A DNA stretch of 48,200 nt from Planktomarina sp. (lineage in GTDB: Bacteria; Pseudomonadota; Alphaproteobacteria; Rhodobacterales; Rhodobacteraceae), in the NCBI GenBank assembly GCA_020630015.1, contig JAHDCF010000017.1:1-48200 (forward strand). Reading direction: 5' to 3'. Below the pieces are notes generated by a model that was not told the origin of the DNA, made no database searches, and saw only the letters and a list, made by a program, of their open reading frames with translations. Below are positions 24,766 through 35,000 of this stretch, piece by piece (the first letter of the stretch is position 1; each line of letters opens with the position of its first letter). The translations under genes were made by a program, and so were the position numbers.

Positions 24766-25800
24766 ATGCGCATTCTGATTGTCAGCACCATGCGGAACGA
24801 GGGCCCGTTCATTTTGGACTGGATTGCCCACCATCGGGCCATGGGCGCAACAGATTTTCTGATTTACACGAATGATTGTGATGATGGCACTGATGTTCTT
24901 TTGGATAAGTTAGATCAGCTGGGCATTGTGCATCATGTGCGCAACGAAGTTGGCCCGGATGAAAAGCCCCAATGGAAGGCGTTGAAACACGCCTGGAAAC
25001 ATCCGCTTCGTAAGGAAACGGATTGGGCCTTGGTTTTGGATGTGGATGAATACGTTATTGTGCACGAAGGGAAGGGTGATTTTGCCGATCTTTTTGAGGC
25101 ATGCCCAGACGATGCAGAGGCGATCACACTTCCTTGGCGGTTGTTTGGGTGTCATGGCATTGCGCAGTTCGCCGATCGGCCCGTCACAGAACAATTTTTG
25201 AAATCTGCACCAGACGATATGGTGTTTCCGGTGGCGGCACAGTTTTTCAAGACCATCTTTCAGCCCAAGGCGGCGTTTCATGGGTTTGGTGTGCACCGTC
25301 CCAAACAAAAGCAAGATGGGGATACACCGCATTGGATCAGTGGTGCAGGTGAAAGATTGGACCGGTCCGTCGCCGCGCATCCAAAACGTCTGAACCTAAC
25401 TGGGACTGGCCCCAACCGCAGCGTGGTTGAATGCCATCATTATTCCCTGCGTTCGATCCAAAGCTTTTTGGTGAAAGCAGATCGAGGTTTGCCCAACCAT
25501 GTGGAAAAGCCAATTGATCTGGCTTATTGGGTGCGTCGCAATTTTAATCAGGTGGAAAACAAAGCGGCCTTGCGGCGTATGGATGCCAGTCTGGCCGAAA
25601 AAGAACGCTTATTGGCGATGCAAGGTGTACGTGAATGTCACGATGCCTGTTTCGGCAATCACAAATCAAAAATCCGGGCGTTGTTAAAAGATCGGGATAT
25701 GATCGATCTGTATACCAACATATTGGTGGCGGGCCCTTCGGCGACGATACCCGTTAAAATTGCACGGCATATTTCCGATCTTTATCAGGCAATGGAATGA
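24766..25800 (+). CDS. Glycosyltransferase family 2-like protein
   Basis: Predicted cytosolic or membrane-associated glycosyltransferase, 344 aa. The N-terminus [27 protein letters not shown] with [13 protein letters not shown] is typical of GT2/GT92-like proteins, and LVLDVDEYV carries the DxD metal/nucleotide-sugar site. There are no membrane helices. ATG 24766 is chosen for its AGAGAGAC ribosome site and the match of the family N-terminus. It lies 39 bases before the ThDP enzyme gene on the same strand, without any other polysaccharide gene around, so acceptor and sugar are unknown. Confidence 0.75.
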   Translation: MRILIVSTMRNEGPFILDWIAHHRAMGATDFLIYTNDCDDGTDVLLDKLDQLGIVHHVRNEVGPDEKPQWKALKHAWKHPLRKETDWALVLDVDEYVIVHEGKGDFADLFEACPDDAEAITLPWRLFGCHGIAQFADRPVTEQFLKSAPDDMVFPVAAQFFKTIFQPKAAFHGFGVHRPKQKQDGDTPHWISGAGERLDRSVAAHPKRLNLTGTGPNRSVVECHHYSLRSIQSFLVKADRGLPNHVEKPIDLAYWVRRNFNQVENKAALRRMDASLAEKERLLAMQGVRECHDACFGNHKSKIRALLKDRDMIDLYTNILVAGPSATIPVKIARHISDLYQAME

Positions 25801-25839
25801 TATTTTGCCGGTGCAAGAACATTTTCAGGATGATTTTAA

Positions 25840-27519
25840 ATGACGCATAAACCGCAAACACTGACGGGCGGACAGGCCCTTGTTCAAACCCTGATGGCAT
25901 TGGGTGCGCGTCGCGGATTTGGTGTGCCGGGCGAAAGCTATCTGGCGGTTTTGGATGCTTTTTGTGATGCGGGTGGATTTGAATTCACGGTAAACCGAAA
26001 CGAAGGCGGTGCCGCCTTCATGGCCGAGGCTTGGGCAAAATTAACCGGTGAGGTGGGCCTATGTTTCGTAACCCGTGGCCCCGGTGCGACCAATGCCAGT
26101 ATCGGTGTGCATACCGCGATGCAGGGATCAACACCCATGATCTTGTTTGTGGGGCAGGTTGGATTGGATCATCAAGGGTATGAAGCTTTTCAGGAAATTG
26201 ATTATCGTCAGATGTTTGGACCTGTGGCCAAATGGGTGACTGAAATCACACATGCGGATCGTGTGCCAGAAACGATATTGCGGGCGTGGACGGTGGCAAC
26301 ATCAGGTCGCCCGGGCCCGGTGGTGATATCGTTGCCAGAAGATATGTTGCGCGACAAAGGAAATGTTATCATTCCCGAAGGGCCGATGCCGATTGCCACA
26401 GCGGCCCCGACAGACGCTTCGGTTGATGCGGTTGGACAACTGATTGCAAACGCCAAGCGCCCCGTCTTTTTGGTGGGTGGGGGTGCGTTTGATCAAGCCG
26501 CGAAACGGGCTTTGGCGTCGTGTCAATCTGCCACTGGTATTCCCGTGGTCGCCGCGATGCGGTTCCACAACGTGTTTGACAATACCCATCCCGCCTTTTT
26601 GGGCGAGGCCGGAGTGGGCATGACCCCTAATACCAAAAGAATTTTGCAAGAGGCTGATTTGGTGCTTGGGATTGGGATCCGGTTTGGGGAAATGACAACC
26701 AACACTTTCACCTTGTTTGGGGCCGACCGCGGGGCACAAAAGATTGTTCATGTTCATCCCTCTGGGGATGAGTTTGCGAAAGTGGTGACGGCAGATTTGG
26801 CAATTCAATCCGCCTCAGGATCATTTTTTGCAGCGTTAGAAGCCGCATCCCAAAGTGCCGATCAGATTGATCATGACTGGGTTCAATCGGCACGCGCGGG
26901 ATATGTGAGCAGTCTTCAGGCGCCGTCACAGCCCGGCGCGCTTGATATGGGGATTGTAACTAAGATGGTGCAAGAGGCGATGGACCCTGACGCCATTGTC
27001 ACCAGTGGCGCTGGAAATTTTTCGATTTGGACCAATAAATTTATCAGCTTTGGATCTGACCAGGTTCTGTTGGCCCCACAATCAGGCGCCATGGGGTATG
27101 GGGTTCCCGCGGCCGTGGGCGCGAAAATTGAATACCCGGACCGGCAGGTGATCTGTTATGCTGGCGATGGTGATTTCCAAATGAACTGCCAAGAATTGGG
27201 CACTGCACTGCAGGCGGGTGTTGGGCCGGTGATCCTGATTTTAAACAATGGCACTTACGGCACCATTCGGATGCACCAAGAAAAGACCTATCCCAATCGT
27301 ATCAGCGGCACTGACTTGCAAAACCCTGATTTTGCGATGCTTGCCCGATCCTACGGAATGTTTGGCGCGCAAGTGTCCCGAACAGAAGATTTTGCCGATG
27401 CTTTCGCCGCTGCTTTGCAAAGCCAGAAGGGTGCCGTTTTAGATTTGATCGTGGATCAATCAGGATTAACACCGCGCCTAACGATCCAGGATGTCCACAA
27501 AGCGCAAACACAGTCATAA
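25840..27519 (+). CDS. Thiamine-diphosphate-dependent enzyme, acetolactate-synthase-like
   Basis: Cytosolic ThDP enzyme, 559 aa, with the three-domain acetohydroxyacid synthase/pyruvate oxidase layout: an N-terminal PYR domain with the activating Glu in NRNEGGAAFMAEA, a central domain, and a C-terminal PP domain with the ThDP/Mg motif GDGDFQMN...NNGTYG. No regulatory small subunit (ilvN) follows, so it is probably not the biosynthetic acetolactate synthase; a 2-oxoacid decarboxylase or carboligase in a catabolic route is more likely. It sits 69 bases upstream of potF on the same strand and may share its transcript. Substrate unknown. Confidence 0.75.
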   Translation: MTHKPQTLTGGQALVQTLMALGARRGFGVPGESYLAVLDAFCDAGGFEFTVNRNEGGAAFMAEAWAKLTGEVGLCFVTRGPGATNASIGVHTAMQGSTPMILFVGQVGLDHQGYEAFQEIDYRQMFGPVAKWVTEITHADRVPETILRAWTVATSGRPGPVVISLPEDMLRDKGNVIIPEGPMPIATAAPTDASVDAVGQLIANAKRPVFLVGGGAFDQAAKRALASCQSATGIPVVAAMRFHNVFDNTHPAFLGEAGVGMTPNTKRILQEADLVLGIGIRFGEMTTNTFTLFGADRGAQKIVHVHPSGDEFAKVVTADLAIQSASGSFFAALEAASQSADQIDHDWVQSARAGYVSSLQAPSQPGALDMGIVTKMVQEAMDPDAIVTSGAGNFSIWTNKFISFGSDQVLLAPQSGAMGYGVPAAVGAKIEYPDRQVICYAGDGDFQMNCQELGTALQAGVGPVILILNNGTYGTIRMHQEKTYPNRISGTDLQNPDFAMLARSYGMFGAQVSRTEDFADAFAAALQSQKGAVLDLIVDQSGLTPRLTIQDVHKAQTQS

Positions 27520-27588
27520 TCAGGCTTGCTTTTTTAAGCATTGCGGTGAAATCTGATCGGCGAAGTGTTTTCAACAGGGGGGCATTCC

Positions 27589-28674
27589 ATGCGTATGCAC
27601 ATCACAACCGCCATCGCAGCATTGATTGCAGGCACAACCGCGGCCATGGCCGAAGAAGTTCGCGTTTATAACTGGTCAGATTACATCGAAGAAAGCTTGC
27701 TGACCAAATTTACCGAAGAGACGGGCATCAAAATCATTTACGACGTGTTTGATTCCAACGAAGTTTTGGAAACCAAACTGTTGGCTGGTGGAACAGGATA
27801 TGACGTTGTTGTGCCATCCGCATCTTTCCTGCAGCGCCAAATTCAAGCTGGCGTTTTCCAAAAGCTGGATAAATCCAAGCTGCCGAACTTGGTAAATACT
27901 TGGGACGTTGTTGAGGCCCGGACAGAGCAATATGACCCCGGTGGGGAATATTCCGTGAACTATATGTGGGGCACCACAGGCATCGGATACAACGTGAACA
28001 AAGTGGCAGAAGTTTTAGGTGCCGATGCGCCCACGAACAGCCTTGCCATGGTTTTTGACCCTGCAAATGCAGAAAAGCTTTCATCATGCGGGTTTTTCAT
28101 GCTGGACGCCCCGACAGAGGTGATCCCAGCGGCGTTGGCTTATCTGGGCAAAGATCCAAACAGCCAAGACGCAGATGATATCAAAGCCGCCGGCGCGGTT
28201 TTGGCCGCGATCCGTCCGCATGTTACAAAATTTGACAGTTCTGAATATATCTCTGCCCTCGCAAATGGTGAGATTTGTGCAGCCGTCGGTTGGTCTGGCG
28301 ATGTTTTCCAAGCACAGTTCCGCGCATCAGAAGCCGAAAATGGTGTTGAGATTGCCTATTCAATCCCGACAGAAGGCGCACAAATGTGGTTTGACCAAAT
28401 GGCGATCCCAGCGGATGCACCAAACGTTGAAGCGGCGCACACATTTATCAACTTCATTTTGAATGCTGAAAATGCCGCTGCTGCGTCGAACTATGTCTAT
28501 TACGCGAACGGCAACAAAGCATCGCAGCCGTTGTTGGAGGAAGACTTGATCGGTGATCCAGCGATTTACCCGGATGAAGCAACCCTGAACAATCTCTACA
28601 CTGTTCAGCCATACGGGCCAAAGGTTCAACGTGTGGTGACCCGCACATGGACAGCTGTGAAATCCGGTATCTAA
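27589..28674 (+). CDS. potF: Putrescine/polyamine periplasmic binding protein
   Basis: Exported binding protein, 361 aa. The signal peptide is residues 1-21 (cleavage after TTAAMA), and the mature protein begins EEVRVYNWSDYI, the usual PotF/PotD start with the amine-stacking Trp and Ser-Asp-Tyr. GWSGDVFQ and TEGAQMWFDQMAIP are further conserved binding-cleft segments. ATG 27589 is preceded by AGGGGGG. It is followed by an intrinsic hairpin and then potG, potH and potI, the classic putrescine importer order. Nearby putA and its regulator suggest amine/amino acid carbon and nitrogen use. Confidence 0.88.
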   Translation: MRMHITTAIAALIAGTTAAMAEEVRVYNWSDYIEESLLTKFTEETGIKIIYDVFDSNEVLETKLLAGGTGYDVVVPSASFLQRQIQAGVFQKLDKSKLPNLVNTWDVVEARTEQYDPGGEYSVNYMWGTTGIGYNVNKVAEVLGADAPTNSLAMVFDPANAEKLSSCGFFMLDAPTEVIPAALAYLGKDPNSQDADDIKAAGAVLAAIRPHVTKFDSSEYISALANGEICAAVGWSGDVFQAQFRASEAENGVEIAYSIPTEGAQMWFDQMAIPADAPNVEAAHTFINFILNAENAAAASNYVYYANGNKASQPLLEEDLIGDPAIYPDEATLNNLYTVQPYGPKVQRVVTRTWTAVKSGI

Positions 28675-28681
28675 TGCGATT

Positions 28682-28706
28682 GGGCCCCCAATTTTGGGGG
28701 CCCTTT
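28682..28706 (+). terminator. Intercistronic terminator/attenuator between potF and potG
   Basis: GGGCCCCCA - ATTT - TGGGGGCCC is a perfect 9-bp stem (28682-28703) followed by TTT. It lies 7 bases after the potF stop and 8 bases before the potG start, so it probably attenuates transcription to give more binding protein than transporter core. Confidence 0.8.
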
Positions 28707-28711
28707 ATCCC

Positions 28712-29812
28712 ATGACAGATGACGTTTTTGCCCCTTGGAATGATCCGGGCCAATCCCCTTTGATCCGCTATGCGAATGTCACCAAGAAATTTGGTGAATT
28801 CACGGCGATAGATAATGTCAGCATTGATATTTTTCCTGGCGAATTTTTTGCGTTGCTGGGGCCATCGGGGTGCGGCAAAACCACTTTGATGCGGATGTTG
28901 GCGGGATTTGAAACCCCAACCAGTGGCATCATTTCCTTGGGCGGACAGGACATGGGAAATGTCCCGCCCAATAAGCGCCCAGTGAATATGATGTTTCAGT
29001 CTTATGCTTTGTTTCCGCATATGAATGTTTGGGACAACATTGCCTTTGGATTGCGCCGGGATGGCCTTCCCAAAGATCAAGTGGCCGCGCGGGTTGAAGA
29101 AATGCTGCGCCTTGTGCAATTGCAAAAATTTGCCAAGCGCAAACCGGATGCGATTTCGGGTGGTCAACGCCAAAGGGTGGCCTTGGCGCGATCATTGGCA
29201 AAGGCACCAAAGGTTTTGTTATTGGACGAACCATTAGGGGCGCTGGATAAGAAGTTGCGCCAAGAAACCCAGTTTGAACTGGTCGATATTCAAGAAAAGA
29301 CAGGCACAACCTTCATGATCGTGACACACGACCAAGAAGAAGCCATGACCGTTTCCACCCGTATCGCGGTGATGGATGAAGGCATCATAAAACAAATAGA
29401 TACCCCAGCCAGCTTGTATGAAGCGCCAAACAGTCGATATGTCGCCGACTTTATTGGCGATGTGAATCTCATCGAAGGGGATTGGCGCGGCGATACCTTG
29501 CATTGGGCTGAGGGGCAAACCCCATTGGCAGTGCAAAGCGATGCACCTGTTGGAAAAGCATGGTTGGCACTGCGCCCTGAAAAGATTGCAATCTCCAAAG
29601 ATCAGGCCAAAGCGGATAATGCCATACCGGGGCAGGTGATCGACATCGCCTATTTGGGCAATCTGTCCACCTATGTCGTTGAAATTCCAGGAGGGCAGAA
29701 AATCCGGGCTCAGGCAACCAATGCGCGGCGTTTATCACGTCGGGATATTACGTGGAACGACACAGTTTGGCTGTCATGGACGTCCACCGCCGGTTTGGTT
29801 TTGTCAGAATGA
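28712..29812 (+). CDS. potG: Putrescine ABC transporter ATP-binding protein
   Basis: ATPase of the PotFGHI importer, 366 aa: Walker A GPSGCGKTT, signature ISGGQRQRVALA, Walker B VLLLDEP, H-loop MIVTHDQEEAM, and a C-terminal TOBE domain from about residue 270 (WLALRPEKIAIS). ATG 28712 (MTDDVFAPWND) comes right after the terminator; an upstream in-frame TTG lies inside the hairpin and is unlikely. It overlaps potH by 4 bases (ATGA). Confidence 0.88.
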   Translation: MTDDVFAPWNDPGQSPLIRYANVTKKFGEFTAIDNVSIDIFPGEFFALLGPSGCGKTTLMRMLAGFETPTSGIISLGGQDMGNVPPNKRPVNMMFQSYALFPHMNVWDNIAFGLRRDGLPKDQVAARVEEMLRLVQLQKFAKRKPDAISGGQRQRVALARSLAKAPKVLLLDEPLGALDKKLRQETQFELVDIQEKTGTTFMIVTHDQEEAMTVSTRIAVMDEGIIKQIDTPASLYEAPNSRYVADFIGDVNLIEGDWRGDTLHWAEGQTPLAVQSDAPVGKAWLALRPEKIAISKDQAKADNAIPGQVIDIAYLGNLSTYVVEIPGGQKIRAQATNARRLSRRDITWNDTVWLSWTSTAGLVLSE

Positions 29813-30684
29813 TCCGGCGGGTCATCCTTTGGCCGCCATATATCTGGCTTTTGATCCTGTTTTTATTGCCATTTGCATTGGTGTTTAAAATTGCGTTGTC
29901 TGATTACGCGATCGCAATTCCCCCCTATACCCCAACGTTTGATTGGGCAGATCCCAGCAGTTGGGGCGCAACCCTGGGTGCGTTGGATTTCGAAAACTTC
30001 CAATGGTTGTTGGACGATCCGCTCTATTACACGGCATATCTTTCGTCGCTTAGGATTGCACTTGTCGCAACGGTTCTGGCGCTGTTGATCGGATATCCAA
30101 TGGCGTACGCCATGGCACGTGCACCCGCCCATTGGCGCCCTTTGTTGATGATGTTGGTGATTTTACCTTTTTGGTCCAGCTTTTTGATCCGAATTTACGC
30201 TTGGATTGGTATCCTGTCGAACGAGGGTTTTTTGAACATGGTGTTGGGCTGGGTGGGGATCCCGCCTTTGAGCATCATCAATACAAATACCGCCGTTTAT
30301 ATCGGATTGGTTTACGCCTATTTGCCATTCATGATCCTGCCTATTTTCGCGAGTTTGGATCGCATTGATCCAAGCCTGTTAGAGGCAGCAGAAGATTTGG
30401 GATGTTCCCGGACAGAGGCGTTTTGGCGGATCACGGTGCCTTTGTCGAAGGCGGGCATTTTCGCCGGATGTTTCTTGGTCTTTATCCCCGTGGTCGGCGA
30501 ATACATTGTGCCCAGCTTATTGGGTGGATCAAACACACTCATGATCGGCAAAGTGTTGGTTGAAGAATTCTTCAATAATCGTGATTGGACCGTGGCATCT
30601 GCTGTTGCCGTCGTGTTGCTTTTCGTCTTGGTTATACCAATTGTTTTGTTTCAACGATCTGCTGAAAGACGGGATGCAACATGA
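29809..30684 (+). CDS. potH: Putrescine ABC transporter permease PotH
   Basis: Inner-membrane permease, 291 aa, normal family length. Helix 1 is near the start (VILWPPYIWLLILFLLPFALVF), followed by a short periplasmic segment and the five-helix MetI-like core. The EAA loop LLEAAEDLGCSRTEAFWRITVP contacts PotG. ATG 29809 overlaps the potG stop by 4 bases and the gene's own stop overlaps potI in the same way, so all three core components are translationally coupled. Confidence 0.88.
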   Translation: MIRRVILWPPYIWLLILFLLPFALVFKIALSDYAIAIPPYTPTFDWADPSSWGATLGALDFENFQWLLDDPLYYTAYLSSLRIALVATVLALLIGYPMAYAMARAPAHWRPLLMMLVILPFWSSFLIRIYAWIGILSNEGFLNMVLGWVGIPPLSIINTNTAVYIGLVYAYLPFMILPIFASLDRIDPSLLEAAEDLGCSRTEAFWRITVPLSKAGIFAGCFLVFIPVVGEYIVPSLLGGSNTLMIGKVLVEEFFNNRDWTVASAVAVVLLFVLVIPIVLFQRSAERRDAT

Positions 30685-31463
30685 AGATGTCCCGGTTCAA
30701 TGTGGTTTCTTTAACGCTTGGGTTTGCGTTTTTGTATCTGCCGATCCTGATCTTGATCACGTATTCATTCAACGAAAGTCGTTTGGTCACGGTTTGGGGC
30801 GGATTTTCCACAAAGTGGTATGGGGTTCTGTTCCAAGACGAACGGTTTTTGGGGGCGGCCTGGGTGACGTTTTATGTGGCGTTTATTTCAGCGTCGATCG
30901 CCACAGTTCTGGGAACTATGGCCGCATATGTGTTGGTGCGTGGGGCCAAGTTCCGTGGGCGGACCTTGTTTTCAGGAATGATCTATGCCCCCCTCGTTAT
31001 GCCAGAGGTCATCACCGGATTATCCCTTCTGTTGTTGTTTATTTCCATCGGACTGGATCGTGGGGGTTTCACAATCATTTTGGCACATGCCACGTTTTCA
31101 ATGTGTTATGTCAGTGTGGTGGTCAGCTCTCGATTGGTGAGCTTTGATCGATCATTGGAGGAAGCCGCCCTTGATTTGGGGGCCACGGGATGGCAGGCGT
31201 TTCGACTTGTCACCCTTCCAATTATTGCACCGGCCGTCGCGGCGGGATGGTTGTTGGGATTTACCCTGTCGCTTGATGATCTGGTCATCGCCAGCTTTGT
31301 ATCAGGGCCCGGTGCAACAACATTGCCCATGAGGATATTTTCCGAGGTGCGACTGGGTGTCAGCCCCAAAATCAATGCCTTGTCTGCCATTTTAATTGGC
31401 ATGGTGGCCTTGGGAGTAATCGTGGCGTCCCTGACCACCAAACGTGCGGCGCAAAGACCTTAG
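30681..31463 (+). CDS. potI: Putrescine ABC transporter permease PotI
   Basis: Inner-membrane permease, 260 aa, with helix 1 at VSLTLGFAFLYLPILILITYSF and the EAA loop LEEAALDLGATGWQAFRLVTLP. It forms the heterodimeric channel with PotH. The start overlaps the potH stop (ATGA). Its 3' end overlaps the convergent Lrp-family gene by 4 bases, with no room for a separate terminator. Confidence 0.88.
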   Translation: MKMSRFNVVSLTLGFAFLYLPILILITYSFNESRLVTVWGGFSTKWYGVLFQDERFLGAAWVTFYVAFISASIATVLGTMAAYVLVRGAKFRGRTLFSGMIYAPLVMPEVITGLSLLLLFISIGLDRGGFTIILAHATFSMCYVSVVVSSRLVSFDRSLEEAALDLGATGWQAFRLVTLPIIAPAVAAGWLLGFTLSLDDLVIASFVSGPGATTLPMRIFSEVRLGVSPKINALSAILIGMVALGVIVASLTTKRAAQRP

Positions 31464-31915
31464 AACGCTGTGTCTTTCACAGCTTGCATGGATACATGCG
31501 TTGATGAACTGCTTACGTGGGGCAGGGATGAAATGGTTTCCCCAAGAACCGCACGATACCCTTCTATATTTGCGGTGCGTACTTTCAAAAGGTAATCAAA
31601 GCTGCCCGCAATCATGTGACATTCTTCAATTTCAGGTATGGATTGAACGGCGGAATTGAACGCCTTTAACGCCCCTTCGGTGGTGGTGCCAAGCTTCACT
31701 TCAACGAATGCAACATGGTTTTGACCAAGCTTAGCTGCGTTCAAAATGGCACGATATCCAAGGATAAACCCATCACTTTGCAAACGTTTTACTCGTTGTT
31801 GGCACGGGGTTTTTGACAATCCAATGCGTGATGAAAGATCAGTGATCGACATGCGACCATTTTCGGACAAAGCCCGAATAATCGAAAGGTCGAAGGAATC
31901 CAATTTGTTATCCAT
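31460..31915 (-). CDS. Lrp/AsnC-family regulator, probable activator of putA
   Basis: DNA-binding regulator, 151 aa: N-terminal winged HTH (residues ~5-60, LSIIRALSENGRMSITDLSSRIGLSKTPCQQRVKRL) and a C-terminal RAM effector domain (VEVKLGTTTEGALKAF...HMIAGSFDYLLKVR). It is divergent from putA across a 124-base AT-rich gap, the arrangement of PutR in alphaproteobacteria, where proline-bound Lrp-type protein activates putA. The proline response is inferred from position. Confidence 0.8.
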   Translation of the reverse strand: MDNKLDSFDLSIIRALSENGRMSITDLSSRIGLSKTPCQQRVKRLQSDGFILGYRAILNAAKLGQNHVAFVEVKLGTTTEGALKAFNSAVQSIPEIEECHMIAGSFDYLLKVRTANIEGYRAVLGETISSLPHVSSSSTHVSMQAVKDTAF

Positions 31916-31924
31916 GCTTTATTA

Positions 31925-32019
31925 TTTGCCTAAAAAATTACGAAAATACAGACACTATCACCAACAATATCAGAAAAAGCGAGAAAAAATCTCTCTGACT
32001 TGTGTGATCATAAGGCAAA
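31925..32019. promoter_or_regulatory. AT-rich putA control region with widely spaced inverted repeat
   Basis: TTTGCCT (31925-31931) and its reverse complement AGGCAAA (32013-32019) flank an AT-rich stretch between the Lrp-family gene and putA, about 82 bases between arms. A small GAGA...TCTC dyad lies at 31981-31993. The layout would suit an Lrp-type octamer wrapping the promoter DNA. Confidence 0.4.
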
Positions 32020-32039
32020 CAGAATCGAAGGATATGATC

Positions 32040-35000
32040 ATGTCATGTTTATCTGATCTTCGCGCTGAAATTGACGCTGTAAAATTTGAACCGGATGCGC
32101 AGGCCATTGCGCGACTTCAAAGTGCCACCAATTTCGATGATCAGTTTCGGGATCGTACCGTTGAACGCGCAACGCAATTGGTGCGCACCATCCGCGACAG
32201 CAGTGAACCGGGCATGATGGAAGTGTTTTTGGCGGAATACGGTCTGTCCACAGACGAAGGCGTGGCGTTGATGTGTTTGGCCGAAGCACTTTTGCGGGTG
32301 CCAGATGCCCCCACGATCGACGCATTGATCGAAGACAAAATTGCCCCATCCCAATGGTCTGATCATTTGGGACAATCCAGTTCACCATTGGTCAATGCAT
32401 CTACATGGGCCCTGATGTTAACGGGGCAGGTCTTGCAAGATGGCGAGGGGATCACGGGCATTTTGCGCGGTGCGATCAAACGTCTGGGAGAGCCGGTCAT
32501 CAGAACAGCCGTGGCACGTGCCATGAAAGAATTGGGTGCCCAGTTTGTTTTGGGGGAAACGATCGAAGCTGCGATCACCCGCGGGCAAAACCAAGTGGAC
32601 AAAGGATATACGTATTCTTTCGATATGTTGGGCGAGGCGGCCATGACGTTGGCAGATGCCGACACCTTTTTCGCGGACTATGCCCATGCGATTGATGCGT
32701 TGGCGGCAAATGCACCTCATGACGACATTCGCCAGAATCCGGGGATATCGGTAAAGCTGTCTGCGCTTTTTCCGAGGTATGAAACATTGCAAAGTGACCG
32801 GGTGATGGATGTCTTACCAGATCGTCTGTTGTTTTTGGCACAAAAGGCCAAAGCTGCGGGGATTGGTCTGAACGTGGACGCGGAAGAGGCGAACCGCCTG
32901 ACCCTATCTTTGGATATTATCGAACGCGTATTTACGGACCCATCTTTGGATGGCTGGGATGGGTTTGGTGTTGTCGTTCAGGCCTATGGCAAACGGGCTT
33001 TGCCGGTGTTGCGCTGGTTAAATGCATTGGCCGAAAACAACAACCGCCGAATGATGGTTCGGTTGGTTAAAGGTGCCTATTGGGATACTGAGGTCAAATT
33101 GGCCCAAGTTGATGGCTTGCCGGGATATGCCGTTTACACCCAAAAGGCGGCGACGGATGTGTCTTACATTTGTTGTGCGCGTGAATTGTTGAAAATGACC
33201 CCGCGTATTTATCCGCAATTTGCCACGCATAATGCCCATACAATGGCAGCCATTCTTGAAATGCAGCAAGATCCGCAAAGTTTTGAATTCCAGCGCCTGC
33301 ATGGCATGGGTGAAGCCCTGCATGACATCGTGAAGACAGACGCACAGACCCAATGTCGGATTTATGCGCCCGTTGGGGAACATCGGGATCTGCTTGCGTA
33401 TTTGGTGCGCCGCCTTTTGGAAAATGGAGCGAACAGCAGCTTTGTGAACCAAATTGTGGACGAAGATGTTCCTGCCGCCGAGGTTGCTGCCGATCCCTTT
33501 TCGGAATGGGTGGCGGGCCGAACATCGATCCCCGATCCCGATGCTTTGTTTCAACCGGAACGTTCCAATTCGAAGGGATGGGACGTTCAAGAATATTCTG
33601 CGCTTCAAGATTTACTTCAAGCGCGGAATGAATTTTTGGATGTGCAATGGAACGCCAAACCCATCTTGGTGGCAAAGGCTGCGCCCCGTGCACCCATCGC
33701 CATCGTAAATCCCGCTGATCCGGAAGACATCGTTGGTCATGTGCGAGAAGCATCCAGCAAAGATGTTGATCGCGCGCTTGAGGATGCAAAGCCGTGGGCC
33801 GATGCCGTATCCGCCAGACAAACTGCGCTTAATAAAGCCGCTGATTTATATGAAGCGCACACCGCTGAAATTTGCGCGCTTTTGTGCCGCGAAGCGGGCA
33901 AAACACTGTTGGATGCCATTGCCGAAATAAGAGAGGCCGTGGATTTTCTGCGGTATTACGCGGCCCGCGCCGTGGGAATGGGATCGGCACGCGGGGTGTT
34001 CACATGCATCTCTCCTTGGAATTTTCCTTTGGCCATATTCACAGGTCAAATCGCGGCGGCTTTGGCCACAGGGAACGCCGTTTTGGCAAAACCCGCCGAT
34101 CAAACCCCGTTGATTGCATGTTTTGCCGTGAACCTTTTACACAGCGCGGGTGTGCCCATTAGCGCCTTGCAAGTATTGACCGGAAAAGGTGCGGATGTTG
34201 GGGCGGCCCTGACGGCAACCCCCAGTGTGGATGGTGTTTGTTTCACCGGATCAACAGCGACGGCGCAGCGTATCAACCGCACCATGGCGGAACACATGGC
34301 GCCAACCGCGCCATTGATCGCCGAAACGGGTGGCATCAACGCCATGATTGTCGACAGCACAGCCCTGCCGGAACAAGCAACACGTGATATTGTTGCCTCT
34401 GCCTTTCAATCGGCTGGGCAACGCTGCAGCGCTTTGCGCGTGCTTTATGTGCAAAAGGATGTGGCTGAGACGTTCTTGGAAATGCTGTTTGGGGCGGTGG
34501 ATGAATTGAACACCGATCTCCCTTGGCAAATCGCCACGGATGTTGGCCCCGTCATAGATGAAACCGCCCGATTGGGAATTGAACGGCACATTGCACAAGC
34601 AAGATCTGAAGGACGCTTGATGAAAGAGGGGCGGCATCCCCTGAAAGGAACCTTTGTTGCCCCCACAATTCTGCGTGTGTTAGAAATTTCTGATCTGAAG
34701 TCAGAGATTTTTGGCCCGGTTTTGCATGTCGCAACGTTTGAAGCGGATGAATTGGATGCCGTCATTGATGACATTAACGCCAGCGGGTTTGGGCTGACGT
34801 TTGGGATGCAATCACGCATTGATGATCGGATCGATCACGTCACGCGCCGTGTGAAGGCAGGAAACATTTACATCAATCGAAACCAAATTGGTGCAGTTGT
34901 GGGGTCACAACCCTTTGGGGGGGAAGGTCTTTCGGGGACTGGGCCAAAGGCAGGTGGGCCAACTTATTTGCACAGGTTTGTGTCGGCGCCAAAAGTTGAA

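Noticed and set aside
25840-27519. Annotation as ilvB, biosynthetic acetolactate synthase
   Set aside because: No ilvN small subunit follows and the context is transport/catabolism.
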